NCBI GenBank assembly: GCA_005776735.1
Contig: SXOM01000167.1
Span: 1 to 32,064, forward strand
Reading direction: 5' to 3'
DNA: 32,064 nucleotides
Source: Pseudomonadota bacterium
Lineage (GTDB): Bacteria; Myxococcota_A; UBA796; SXON01
In this document: positions 1 to 9,029 of the stretch, in pieces
Layout: each line of letters starts with the position of its first letter
Numbering within the stretch: the stretch's first letter is position 1
Translations under genes and position numbers: made by a program
The notes under the pieces: model-generated
Told to the model about the DNA's origin: nothing
The model's input: the letters and a program-made list of their open reading frames with translations, nothing else
The model's database searches: none

Positions 1-4
1 CGGC

Positions 5-50
5 GGCGCCGGGCGGGGTCGGCCGCCTTCGGGACGGTCGCGCGGCGCCG
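5..50. repeat. Dispersed intergenic repeat, copy 1
   Basis: ggcgccgggcggggtcggccgccttcgggacggtcgcgcggcgcc; near-identical to 30159-30203. Confidence 0.65.
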
Positions 51-67
51 CCCAGGGTGGGGCTCGG

Positions 68-1639
68 CTACAGCCCGAGCGGCGTGGGCCGGTAGTCGAA
101 CGCGGCCGCGGGGACCGGCACGCCGAAGGTGCGGAGCTGGGCGGCTCGCGTGACCACCGCGGCGCCTTCCAGCAGGTTCAGCGCGATCTGGCCCACCGTG
201 CGGGCCGCGGGTGCCTCGAGGAACGAGCCGCGCGCCCAGTCGTTGAACGCGCCCATCGCCGGGCCGCACCACACCTGGTAGTCGAGGACCCGGTCGGGGT
301 CGCCGTCGATGGCCCACCGGCTCGCTTTGCCCAGGTACCACCGGAACACCAGCGCCATCCGGTGCTTGGGCTCCTTCCGGGCGCGCTCGAGCTGCGCGGG
401 GTCGCGGGCGGCGAAGAACGCCTCGGTCTGCGCCCACACCGCGTCGAGCGGCGCACGGAAGACTTCGCGTTCCAGACGCTGGCGGTCGGCGGGGGGCAAG
501 GACTCGAGGCTGTCGTGGCGCAGGTACAGGTCACGCAACGACTGGCCGCGGGCGGCGAACATCGTGCCGCGGCGGAGCACCTGCACCTGCACGCCCATCT
601 CGAACATGTCGGCGGCCGGCGCCATCGCGACGTCGGCGAGCTGCGCCTTGGCGAGCAGCTCGCGCGCGGCCGGCGCGATGCCCGACTCGACCGCCGCCTG
701 GTTGACGGAGCCGGTCATCACGTACGCGGCGCCCATCCCGAAGGCCGCCGCCACGCTCGCTGGCGTGCCGATGCCGCCGGCGGCGCCGACGCGCGGAACG
801 GTGGTGTACCCCCGCTCGCGCGCGATGTGCTGCGCGAGGTCGCGGATGACCGGGAACGTGGCCACCAGGGGGCGGTTGTCGGTGTGGCCGCCCGAGTCGG
901 CCTCGACGGTGATGTCCTCGGCGACCGCGACCGTGCGGGCCAAGGCCGCTTCGGCGGCGGTGAGCTTGCCGTCGCGGACCAGGCCGTCGAGGAGCGCGGC
1001 GGGCGCGGGCTCGAGGAACTGGCGGGCGACCTCGGCGCGGCTGACCTTGGCCACCACGCGGTGCTTGCGCACCACCCGGCCGTCGGCGCCGCGCGTGAGC
1101 CCCGCGGCCGCATAGCGCACCACCGACGCCGTGATGCGCATGAAGGCGCTGGCTTCGACGGTTCGCACGCCGCGGGCGACGAGCAGATCGGCGACCTCGG
1201 CCTCGACGCGCGGCTCCTGCGGGGAGTGGATGAGGTTGACGCCGAACGGGGCGTCGCCGAGCTCGGCCTGGAGCCGATCCACCGCCTTGGCGACACGCTC
1301 CGGCATCAGGCCGGCCGCGCCGAAGAAGCCGAGGCAACCGGCGCGCGACGCGGCCACGACCACCTCGACCGTGGCGATCCCGTTGGCCATCGCGCCGGTG
1401 CAGTACGCGAAGCGGGTGCCGTGGGCCTCGCAGAACGCGCGGTCGCCGAGCCACTCCGGGTACAGCGGCGGCAGGGCGCCGAGCCAGTCGACCCCCGCGT
1501 CGACGCCGGGCGCGGCGGGTGCGACGCCGATGCGGCCCGCGGCGGGCGGGCGCTCGCGCACGACGTGGAGGGGCTCGCGGACGCGGGCGCACGCGGCCGC
1601 GATCTCGTCGGGGGTGAAGGCGCAGGGGAGGGGATTCAC
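68..1639 (-). CDS. pfaD: PfaD-family trans-acting enoyl reductase / nitronate monooxygenase-like TIM-barrel protein (PUFA/polyketide biosynthesis type)
   Basis: 523-aa ORF. Glycine-rich FMN-barrel motifs (VEADSGGHTDNRPL, RVGAAGGIGTPASVAAAFGMGAAYVMTGSVNQ) and a C-terminal region (RWYLGKASRWAI...YQVWCGPAMGAFNDWARGSFL) typical of PfaD. Confidence 0.9.
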   Translation of the reverse strand: MNPLPCAFTPDEIAAACARVREPLHVVRERPPAAGRIGVAPAAPGVDAGVDWLGALPPLYPEWLGDRAFCEAHGTRFAYCTGAMANGIATVEVVVAASRAGCLGFFGAAGLMPERVAKAVDRLQAELGDAPFGVNLIHSPQEPRVEAEVADLLVARGVRTVEASAFMRITASVVRYAAAGLTRGADGRVVRKHRVVAKVSRAEVARQFLEPAPAALLDGLVRDGKLTAAEAALARTVAVAEDITVEADSGGHTDNRPLVATFPVIRDLAQHIARERGYTTVPRVGAAGGIGTPASVAAAFGMGAAYVMTGSVNQAAVESGIAPAARELLAKAQLADVAMAPAADMFEMGVQVQVLRRGTMFAARGQSLRDLYLRHDSLESLPPADRQRLEREVFRAPLDAVWAQTEAFFAARDPAQLERARKEPKHRMALVFRWYLGKASRWAIDGDPDRVLDYQVWCGPAMGAFNDWARGSFLEAPAARTVGQIALNLLEGAAVVTRAAQLRTFGVPVPAAAFDYRPTPLGL

Positions 1640-1685
1640 GCGCCGCCGATTAGTGCCCCGGGCCGCTCCGCGCTACGATCCGCCG

Positions 1686-2606
1686 GTGTTGATCGCCCTG
1701 TTCGCGTCCGCCCTCGCCGTGCCGGTGGCCGAGTGCCCCCGGCCGTTCACCTCCGCCGAGCTCTTGGCCGCGGCGGATGCGGCCGAGCGGCGCTTCGAAG
1801 AGCAGGACCCCGAAGGGTTCGACGCCGCGAGTCGCGAAGTGCAGGCACGACTCGGCTGCGTGGCCGATCCGCTCTCGGCACTCGACGTGGTGCGGGTGCA
1901 GCGGGTCATGGCGCTCGGTGCATTTTTTGCGCAGAACGACGCGCGGATGCGCGCCGCGGTCGCGGCGATGGTGCAGGTCGACATCACCGCACGTTTCCCC
2001 GAAAATGTGATTCCCAGTGGGCACAAGCTCGACAAGCTGGTCGACGAGCTGGCCGGCCTGCCCCACTCCGAGGGCACGCCGCTGCGCAGCTTCCCCGACG
2101 GCTGGATCGAGGTCAACGGGGCCTATGCGCCCACCGTCGCGGCCGACGTGTCGGCCACGCTCCAGCGGCTCGACAACCAGGGGAAGGTGGTGGAAACCCG
2201 GTACTGGACCCCGGGCGACGATCTCGGGGATTGGGTGTCTGCAACCGGGCAGACTACCGATGTTCCGCCGCCGCCGCAGGCGCGAAAGCGGCCCCCGGTC
2301 AAGCTCCCCGGCAAGGCGACGCCGGGGGCCACCACGCCCGGAAAGCTCACGACCGGGGCCCAGATCGCGAAGGAGAACGCGACCGCGCGCCACACCGCGC
2401 TCATCGCCTCCAGCGGCACCGCGCTCGTCGCGACCGGCGTCGTGTACGCCCTCGCCGCCGATGCCAAGAGCAGGGCGTTGGACCCCCAGGTTCCCGAGGT
2501 CGAAGCGATGGCGTGGCGCGACCAGGCCAACGGCCTCACCTGGGGGTGGATCGCGGGCTCGGTGGTGAGCGGCGGCTTGATGACCACGCTCGTGGTCACC
2601 TGGTAG
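1686..2606 (+). CDS. Secreted hypothetical protein with C-terminal transmembrane-like segments
   Basis: Real start probably GTG 1686 or TTG 1689 inside the longer ORF 1131-2606. Signal-like VLIALFASALAVPVAEC start; hydrophobic segments near the C-terminus. Confidence 0.7.
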   Translation: MLIALFASALAVPVAECPRPFTSAELLAAADAAERRFEEQDPEGFDAASREVQARLGCVADPLSALDVVRVQRVMALGAFFAQNDARMRAAVAAMVQVDITARFPENVIPSGHKLDKLVDELAGLPHSEGTPLRSFPDGWIEVNGAYAPTVAADVSATLQRLDNQGKVVETRYWTPGDDLGDWVSATGQTTDVPPPPQARKRPPVKLPGKATPGATTPGKLTTGAQIAKENATARHTALIASSGTALVATGVVYALAADAKSRALDPQVPEVEAMAWRDQANGLTWGWIAGSVVSGGLMTTLVVTW

Positions 2607-2692
2607 CGGGGGGGCCGGCCCGGCGCGACGGCGGGGCGTCCGCCGGCTATAAAGGAGACACCCGCGCGTCCGACTCCAACGTCGAGGTCTCC

Positions 2693-5600
2693 ATGCTCCG
2701 TACCCGTCTCGTGGCCCCCGGCCTGCTCCTCCTCCTCGCCGCCTGCGCCGAGGCGCCGGTCGGGGACACCTCGCTGGACTCCGCACGCCCGGGTGTCGAC
2801 ACCGCCGGTGCCGCCAAGGTGATCGTCTCCAGCGCCGACGGCGACGGCGACGGCTACGACTCGAGCGTCGACTGCGACGACACCAACGCGAGCATCAACC
2901 CCGGGGCGGCGGAGTCCGACAACCTCACCGACGACGACTGCGACGGGTATGTCGACGAAGACTTCGTCGCGGCGGGCGACGTCCTCATCACCGAGGTCAA
3001 CAAGCGCTCGTTCGTGGGCGGCACGCTGGTGCAGTACAACGCGTCCTGGGTCGAGGTGTACAACAACAGCACGCGCACCGTCGACATGTCGAACTGGACC
3101 ATCGCGCGCGGCCACAGCACCGGGCAGCAGGTCGCGCTCGATCCCGCGTCGGCGCCGATCCTCGCCCCTGGCGACTACGCGGTCTTCTGCGACACCAACG
3201 ACTACGAGGGCAGCGCGGCCGCCTACCCGCTCACCTGCGACTACTACTGGGGCGACGAGTCCCAGGCGGCCACCTACCAGGGCGCGTACCACAACAACGT
3301 CTGGTACATGCGCAAGGACTCCGACGCCTTCGCGCTCTACGTCAATGGCAACCGCAGCACCGGCACGTTGGTCGACAAGGTCGACTACTACTACGACGCC
3401 ACCAGCGGCTACTGGCCGTACCAGGTGCGGTTCTCGATGTCGCTCGACCCGGCGTACTACGACGCCACGCTCAACGACAACGTCGGCGCGTGGTGCACCA
3501 CCAACGAAAACGCCTCCAACCTCGGCGTGCCGAGCACCACCTACCGCTGGTACGACGTCTCCGGCTCGGCCTACGACGAGTACGGCACCCCGGGCGCCGA
3601 AGGCACCGACTGCCAGAACGACCCCGACCTCGACGGCGACAGCTACAGCGGCGCCACCGACTGTGACGACGGCGACGCCGCGATCAACCCCGGCGCCACC
3701 GAGGTGTGCGACGGGGTCGACAACGACTGCGACGGGAACGTCGACAACGCGGGCGGCTACCTCGACGCCGACCTCGACGGCTACGGCGATCCCGCGTCGC
3801 CGGGCGGCTGCTCGGGGTCGGGCACCTACGTCACCAACAGCGACGACTGCGACGACACCAACGCCGCGGTGAGCCCCGCCGAGGTCGAAGCCGACAACCT
3901 GGTCGACGACGACTGTGACGGCTGGGTCGACGAAGACTTCGTCGCCGCCGGCGACCTCGTCATCAACGAGATCAACAAGCGCACGCTCAACGGCGGCACG
4001 GCGCTGGACAACGACGGGAGCTGGGTCGAGGTCTACAACACCTCGGCGCGCTCGGTGAGCCTCGCCAACTGGGTCTTCGCCCGCGGCACGAGCTCCTCGG
4101 GCAACCAGATCTACGTCGACCCGGACACGGCGCCGGTGGTGGCGGCGGGCGGGTACGCGCTGTTGTGCGACTCCAACGACTTCGAAGGGAGCGCGGTCAC
4201 CTACCCGTTGGCCTGCGACTACTACTGGGGCGACGAGAGCCAGGCCGCCACCTACGTGGGCACCTACCACGACAACACGTTCTACATCCGTCGCGACGCC
4301 GACACGCTCGCGCTGTACATCGGTGGCGACCGGACCACGGGCACGCTGATGGACAGCGTGGTGTACGCGTCGGGGTGGCCGAGCAAGGCCCGCTGGTCGA
4401 TCGGGCTCGACCCCGACACGCAGGACACCACGAGCAACGACAGCTCCGCGTCGTGGTGCAACACCAACCTCGGCGTCGAGAGCGACAGCTACCGGTGGTG
4501 GGACAGCTCGGGCACCACGCACGACGAGTACGGCACGCCCGGGGCCGCCAACTACGACTGCGCCACCGACCTCGACGGCGACGGCTACGACACCACCACC
4601 GACTGCGACGACACCGACAACACGATCAACCCCGGCGCGACCGAGGTGTGCGACGGCGTCGACAACGACTGCGACACCCTCATCGACGAGGGCCTGGGCG
4701 GCACGACCTACTACGCCGACGCCGACGCCGACACCTACGGCGATCTGGCCACCACCACCACGAGCTGCTCGGGTAGCCCGCCGGTGGGCTACGTCGCCGA
4801 CAGCACCGACTGCGACGACACCGACGCCAGCGTCAACCCCGCGGCCACCGAGGTGTGCGGCGACGGCATCGACCAGGACTGCGTCGACAACAGCGCAGTG
4901 TGCGAGTTCTCCGGCACGCAGGAGATCAAGGCGGCCTACGACTTCCGGGCCTACGGCACCGCCGCGAACATGGCGGTCGGCACCGCGGTGTGCAACAACG
5001 GCGACTACGACGGCGACGGTTACGACGACGTGGTCGTGGGCCAGGGCTTCTACGACGGCACCGCCACCGACATGGGCCGGGTCAACCTGTGGTACGGCCC
5101 GGTCACCACCGCCGACGACCTCACGACCGCCGACTACACCATCGACGGCGACTCCAGCCGCAACAGCGACCAGTTCGGCTCGACCACCCGCTTCGCCGGC
5201 GACGTCGACAACGACGGCAGCGACGACCTGTTCGCGGCCGCGTGGCGTTCGCACGCCGACGACCGCGGCACCGCCTACCTGTTCTACGGCGGCAACGCGT
5301 CGAGCTCGGTCAGCGGCGCCGACGCGAGCTTCAGCATGACCGGCACCACCACCTACGTCGGCTTCGCGCTCGACGGCGGCGACGCCGACGGCGACCTGCA
5401 GTCCGACGTCATCGTGAGCGCGTACGGCTACTCGTCCGGCGCGGGCCTGGTCGCCTACTACGACGCCACCACGATCAGCGGCGCGGAGGACCTGTCCACG
5501 TCGGCGACGGCGCTCTTCACCAGCGCCACCGCGGGCGAGAACCTCGGGTACTCCATCGCCATGGGCGACGTCGACAACGACGGCCTCGCCGACGCCATCC

Positions 5601-6265
5601 TCGGCGCGCCTTCGGCGTCGAGCGCCACCGCCACGGGCGGGGTGTACGTGTACCTCGGCCTCGGCTCGCTCACGGGCACGCTCGCCACGACCGCGGCCGA
5701 CTTCGTGCTCACCGGGGGCACTGCCGCCGATCGGGCCGGTCTCTCGGTCGCGGCGCTCGGCGACCACGACGGCGACGGCGCGGGCGACTTCGCCCTCGGC
5801 GCCGACAAGTCCGACCTCGCGTCGGCCGACGCAGGCGCGGTCTACATCATCACGACCTTGCCCACCGCGTCCAGCACCGCGGCGGCGGCGGCGGAGTCCA
5901 TCCTCACCGGCGAGGTCGCGTCCGACTTCTTCGGCCGCAGCGTGGCGAACGTCGGCGACGAGAACGGCGACGGCACCACCGAGATCATGGTGGGCGCGAC
6001 GGCGTGGGACTACGGCTCGCTCAGCGGCGCGGGCGCGGCCTACCTGTGGTACGGCCCGGTCGCGAGCGGCACCACGAGCGCGTCGACCTACGACGCCCGG
6101 TGGACGGGCGCGAACACCTCCGACGCGGTCGGCTACCAGCTGAGCGGCGGCGGCGACGTCAACAACGACGGCCTCGCGGACTGGATGTCGAGCGCCACGA
6201 GCTGGGACGGCTTCGGCTACCTCAACTCGGGTGGCTCGTGGTTGTACTACGGCCAAGGCCAGTAG
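2693..6265 (+). CDS. Large lipoprotein with MopE-type metal-binding motifs, two lamin-tail-like domains and C-terminal FG-GAP repeats
   Basis: ATG 2693; lipobox LLLLLAAC. About five DGDGYxxxxDCDDTxxxINPGAxE...DDDCDGxVDE motifs; two LITEVNKR/VINEINKR...WVEVYNxSxRxVxxxNWxxARG domains; C-terminal DxDNDGxxDxxxGA repeats. Confidence 0.88.
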   Translation: MLRTRLVAPGLLLLLAACAEAPVGDTSLDSARPGVDTAGAAKVIVSSADGDGDGYDSSVDCDDTNASINPGAAESDNLTDDDCDGYVDEDFVAAGDVLITEVNKRSFVGGTLVQYNASWVEVYNNSTRTVDMSNWTIARGHSTGQQVALDPASAPILAPGDYAVFCDTNDYEGSAAAYPLTCDYYWGDESQAATYQGAYHNNVWYMRKDSDAFALYVNGNRSTGTLVDKVDYYYDATSGYWPYQVRFSMSLDPAYYDATLNDNVGAWCTTNENASNLGVPSTTYRWYDVSGSAYDEYGTPGAEGTDCQNDPDLDGDSYSGATDCDDGDAAINPGATEVCDGVDNDCDGNVDNAGGYLDADLDGYGDPASPGGCSGSGTYVTNSDDCDDTNAAVSPAEVEADNLVDDDCDGWVDEDFVAAGDLVINEINKRTLNGGTALDNDGSWVEVYNTSARSVSLANWVFARGTSSSGNQIYVDPDTAPVVAAGGYALLCDSNDFEGSAVTYPLACDYYWGDESQAATYVGTYHDNTFYIRRDADTLALYIGGDRTTGTLMDSVVYASGWPSKARWSIGLDPDTQDTTSNDSSASWCNTNLGVESDSYRWWDSSGTTHDEYGTPGAANYDCATDLDGDGYDTTTDCDDTDNTINPGATEVCDGVDNDCDTLIDEGLGGTTYYADADADTYGDLATTTTSCSGSPPVGYVADSTDCDDTDASVNPAATEVCGDGIDQDCVDNSAVCEFSGTQEIKAAYDFRAYGTAANMAVGTAVCNNGDYDGDGYDDVVVGQGFYDGTATDMGRVNLWYGPVTTADDLTTADYTIDGDSSRNSDQFGSTTRFAGDVDNDGSDDLFAAAWRSHADDRGTAYLFYGGNASSSVSGADASFSMTGTTTYVGFALDGGDADGDLQSDVIVSAYGYSSGAGLVAYYDATTISGAEDLSTSATALFTSATAGENLGYSIAMGDVDNDGLADAILGAPSASSATATGGVYVYLGLGSLTGTLATTAADFVLTGGTAADRAGLSVAALGDHDGDGAGDFALGADKSDLASADAGAVYIITTLPTASSTAAAAAESILTGEVASDFFGRSVANVGDENGDGTTEIMVGATAWDYGSLSGAGAAYLWYGPVASGTTSASTYDARWTGANTSDAVGYQLSGGGDVNNDGLADWMSSATSWDGFGYLNSGGSWLYYGQGQ

Positions 6266-6612
6266 TGCCGGGGGGGCCGGCCGACATCGACGCGGCCCTC
6301 GCGGCGGCGACGCCCGAGGCCGCGGCGGTCCTGGCCGAGATTCGTCGCCGGGTCAAGGCGGCGGTTCCCGACGCGGCGGAGTGCATCGGCTACCAGATGC
6401 CCGCCTTCCGTCTCAAGCGCATTTTCTTCTACTTCGCGGCGTTCAAGAAGCACATCGGCGTATATCCCCCGCTTCGGGGCGACGCGGCGCTGGGGGCGGA
6501 GTGTGCGCCGTACCGGAACGAGAAGGGAAACCTCGCGTTCCCGCTCGACCGGCCGATCCCCTACGACCTGATCCAGCGGGTCGCGGTCGCCCTGGCCGCC
6601 GAAGCCGGGTAG
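6265..6612 (+). CDS. DUF1801 / YdhG-like iron-chaperone-fold protein
   Basis: GTG 6265 overlaps the previous stop by 1 nt. Sequence ...IGYQMPAFRLKRIFFYFAAFKKHIGVYPP...YRNEKGNLAFPLDRPIPYDLIQRV is typical of DUF1801. Confidence 0.8.
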   Translation: MPGGPADIDAALAAATPEAAAVLAEIRRRVKAAVPDAAECIGYQMPAFRLKRIFFYFAAFKKHIGVYPPLRGDAALGAECAPYRNEKGNLAFPLDRPIPYDLIQRVAVALAAEAG

Positions 6613-6619
6613 CCGCGGT

Positions 6620-7459
6620 TCAGTCCGCTTCGTCGGGGAACCCCGCCGGTACGCGCACGTCCCGGATGTCGGTGGCGCCGGTGAGCGCCATCACGAGGCG
6701 GTCCACCCCGACGGCGATGCCGGCGCTGCGGGGGAATCGGTCCGACGCGTCGATCACCCCCACGTCGGTCGGGTGCGGCGCTCGCCCGCGCGCCGCGCGG
6801 GCCGCGGCGCTCGCGTCGAACCGGCGCGCGAGCTCGGGGCCGTCGCCGAGCTCGGAGAAGCCGTTGGCGAGCTCCAGGCCCCCCAGGTACAGCTCCAGGC
6901 GTTCGGCGACGGACCCACGCACTTCGGCCAGCGCGGCGTGCCGCGCCGGAAAGTCGAGCACCCAGGTCGGCGCGACCAGCGTCGGGTCGATCTGGTCGAC
7001 CCAGCGACGGTAGAAGGTGTCGTCGTCTTCGGGCACGTGCCCGCCGAACAACTCCGCCACGGTGGCCTGGTGGAAGTGTGGCCGCGCGACGCCCAACGCC
7101 TCGGCGGCGGCGTGCACCAGCCGCTCCACCACCGGGATCAGGTCCAGGTAGTTGGCATTGTGCAGGTACAACTCCAACATCGTGAACTCGCGGGCGTGGT
7201 GGCGCCCGCGCTCTTCGGCGCGGAAGACCGGCGTGATCGCGTAGATGCGCGGCAGGCCCGCGGCGAGCACCCGCTTCAGCGCGAACTCCGGCGAGGTGTG
7301 GAGCCACCCCTCCGCGCACGGCACGGCCTCGAGGTTCTCCTCGAGCGCGGGACCGGGCACGAGCACCGGCGGCTCGACCAGGACGAAGCCCTCCGCCCAG
7401 AGCGTCGTGTGCAACGCGCGTAGCACCGCCGCGCGTGCGCGCAGCAGGCCGACGTTCAC
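6620..7459 (-). CDS. epmA: EF-P--(R)-beta-lysine ligase EpmA (GenX/PoxA; class II LysRS-like)
   Basis: 279 aa. Class II aaRS motifs: TSPEFALKRVLAAGLPRIYAITPVFRAEERGRHHAREFTMLE and SAGIAVGVDRLVM; ELANGFSEL. Adjacent to efp and epmB. Confidence 0.9.
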   Translation of the reverse strand: MNVGLLRARAAVLRALHTTLWAEGFVLVEPPVLVPGPALEENLEAVPCAEGWLHTSPEFALKRVLAAGLPRIYAITPVFRAEERGRHHAREFTMLELYLHNANYLDLIPVVERLVHAAAEALGVARPHFHQATVAELFGGHVPEDDDTFYRRWVDQIDPTLVAPTWVLDFPARHAALAEVRGSVAERLELYLGGLELANGFSELGDGPELARRFDASAAARAARGRAPHPTDVGVIDASDRFPRSAGIAVGVDRLVMALTGATDIRDVRVPAGFPDEAD

Positions 7460-7480
7460 CGGGGTGGCCCGGGCTGCAGG

Positions 7481-8044
7481 CTAGAGGCGCGAGACGTAGG
7501 AGCCACCCTCGCGGGTGTCGACCTTGAGCAGGTCGCCTTCCTTGACGAAGATGGGCACCTGGATCTCGGCGCCGCACTCGAGCTTGCAGAGCTTGGTGAT
7601 GTTGTTGGACGTGTTGCCCTTCACGGCCGGCTCGGTGAACTGCACCTTGCTCTCGATGAAGTTCGGGAGGGTGACGTTGACCGCGCGGCCCTTGTAGAAC
7701 AGCACGTTGACCTCGAGGTTCTCCATCAGGAACTTCGCGTCGTCGCCGAGCACGGTGCCCTGGATCTCGACCTGCTCGTAGGTCTCGGTGTTCATGAAGG
7801 TGTACACACCCTGCTGCTCGTAGAGGAACTGCATCGGCTGCTCCTCCACATCCGCCTCGTCGAGGATCTCGCCGGTGCGGTAGGTGCGCTCGATCACGGC
7901 GCCGGTGAGCAGGTTCTTGAGCTTGGTGCGCGTGAACGCAGTGCCCTTGCCCGGCTTCACGAACTGGAAGTAGACGATGGTATAGGGAGCGCCTTCGGTC
8001 TCGACCTTGAGGCCGTTCCGGAAGTCCGAGGTTTCGTACGCCAT
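7481..8044 (-). CDS. efp: Elongation factor P
   Basis: 187 aa, full-length EF-P. Domain I loop VKPGKGTAF with the modifiable Lys at about position 33; C-terminal KVDTREGGSYVSRL. Confidence 0.96.
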   Translation of the reverse strand: MAYETSDFRNGLKVETEGAPYTIVYFQFVKPGKGTAFTRTKLKNLLTGAVIERTYRTGEILDEADVEEQPMQFLYEQQGVYTFMNTETYEQVEIQGTVLGDDAKFLMENLEVNVLFYKGRAVNVTLPNFIESKVQFTEPAVKGNTSNNITKLCKLECGAEIQVPIFVKEGDLLKVDTREGGSYVSRL

Positions 8045-9017
8045 GAGTGCACCAGGGAGGCCGCGGGGCTATCACGCGGGGGCCGTGTTGGGTAGGCCGG
8101 AAGCGGAGGAGCGCTTCGTGTGGCTGCGATCGCAGCCGTGGGAGGCGGTGGCGGCCCGGTTCCCGATCCGCCTCCCGCGCGGGTACCTGGGCGACGCGAC
8201 GGCCCCCGACGATCCACGGCTCCTCACCGCGCTGCCCGACGCCGCCGAGCTCGTCGACGATCCCGGAGACGTCCCCGACCCGGTGGGTGAGCAGGCGCGC
8301 TCGCCGCTGCCGTGGGTGGTCCGCAAACACGAGGACCGGGTGCTCTTGTTGTTGACCAAGCGGTGCCACCTGTACTGTCGCTACTGCTTCCGGCGCGACC
8401 ACACGCCCGGCGAGAAGGAGGACCCGACGCCCGAAGAGTGGGCGGCGGCGCTGGCCTATACGCGGGGCTCCGGCGCGCGCGAGGTGATCTTCTCCGGGGG
8501 CGACCCGCTGGCGGTGCCCGACGCGCGGCTGTGCGAAGCGATCGATGCGGTGCGGCCGGAGGTCCCGGTGGTGCGCATCCACACCCGCGCGCCCATCACC
8601 TTCCCGCAGCGGGTCACGCCGCGGCTGGTGTCGGAGCTGCGGGCGCGCGCTCCGGTGTGGGTGCTCGTCCACGCCAACCACGCGCTCGAGCTCACCCCGC
8701 CGGTGCGCGAGGCGCTCGCGCGCCTGGTCGACGCGGGCGTGCCGGTGCTCAACCAGGCGGTCCTCTTGCGCGGGGTCAACGACGACGTCGAGGCCCAGGT
8801 GCAGCTCTGCGAGGCGCTCGTCGCGCTGCGGGTGTTCCCGTACTACCTGCACCACCCCGATGCGGCCCCCGGCAACGCCGCGTTCCGGCTGAGCCTGGAG
8901 CGCGGGCGGGAGATCCACGAGGGCATGCGTCGCCGCTTGTCGGGGATCGCCCTGCCCACCTACGTGATCGACCCGCCGGACGGGAGCGGGAAACGGTCCA
9001 TCGGCCCCGCGGTCTGA
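8043..9017 (+). CDS. epmB: EF-P beta-lysylation protein EpmB (lysine 2,3-aminomutase-like radical SAM enzyme)
   Basis: 324 aa from ATG 8043. Radical-SAM motif KRCHLYCRYCFR (CxxxCxxC); IFSGGDPL; VLLRGVNDD; C-terminal GSGKRS with candidate PLP lysine. Confidence 0.92.
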   Translation: MSAPGRPRGYHAGAVLGRPEAEERFVWLRSQPWEAVAARFPIRLPRGYLGDATAPDDPRLLTALPDAAELVDDPGDVPDPVGEQARSPLPWVVRKHEDRVLLLLTKRCHLYCRYCFRRDHTPGEKEDPTPEEWAAALAYTRGSGAREVIFSGGDPLAVPDARLCEAIDAVRPEVPVVRIHTRAPITFPQRVTPRLVSELRARAPVWVLVHANHALELTPPVREALARLVDAGVPVLNQAVLLRGVNDDVEAQVQLCEALVALRVFPYYLHHPDAAPGNAAFRLSLERGREIHEGMRRRLSGIALPTYVIDPPDGSGKRSIGPAV

Positions 9018-9029
9018 TAACGTGGCGGC

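Noticed and set aside
362-1685. Upstream part of the 1967-aa plus-strand ORF
   Set aside because: Antisense to pfaD; the real gene starts at ATG 2693 with a lipobox.
2646-2656. TATAAAGGAG motif before the lipoprotein gene as a promoter
   Set aside because: Plausible -10-like or SD-like text, but no -35 partner recognisable; not enough to call.
2123-6256. 1377-aa minus-strand ORF opposite the large lipoprotein
   Set aside because: Low-complexity Val/Arg/Ala-rich translation, a mirror of the GAC/GCC-rich repeats on the plus strand; a high-GC shadow ORF.
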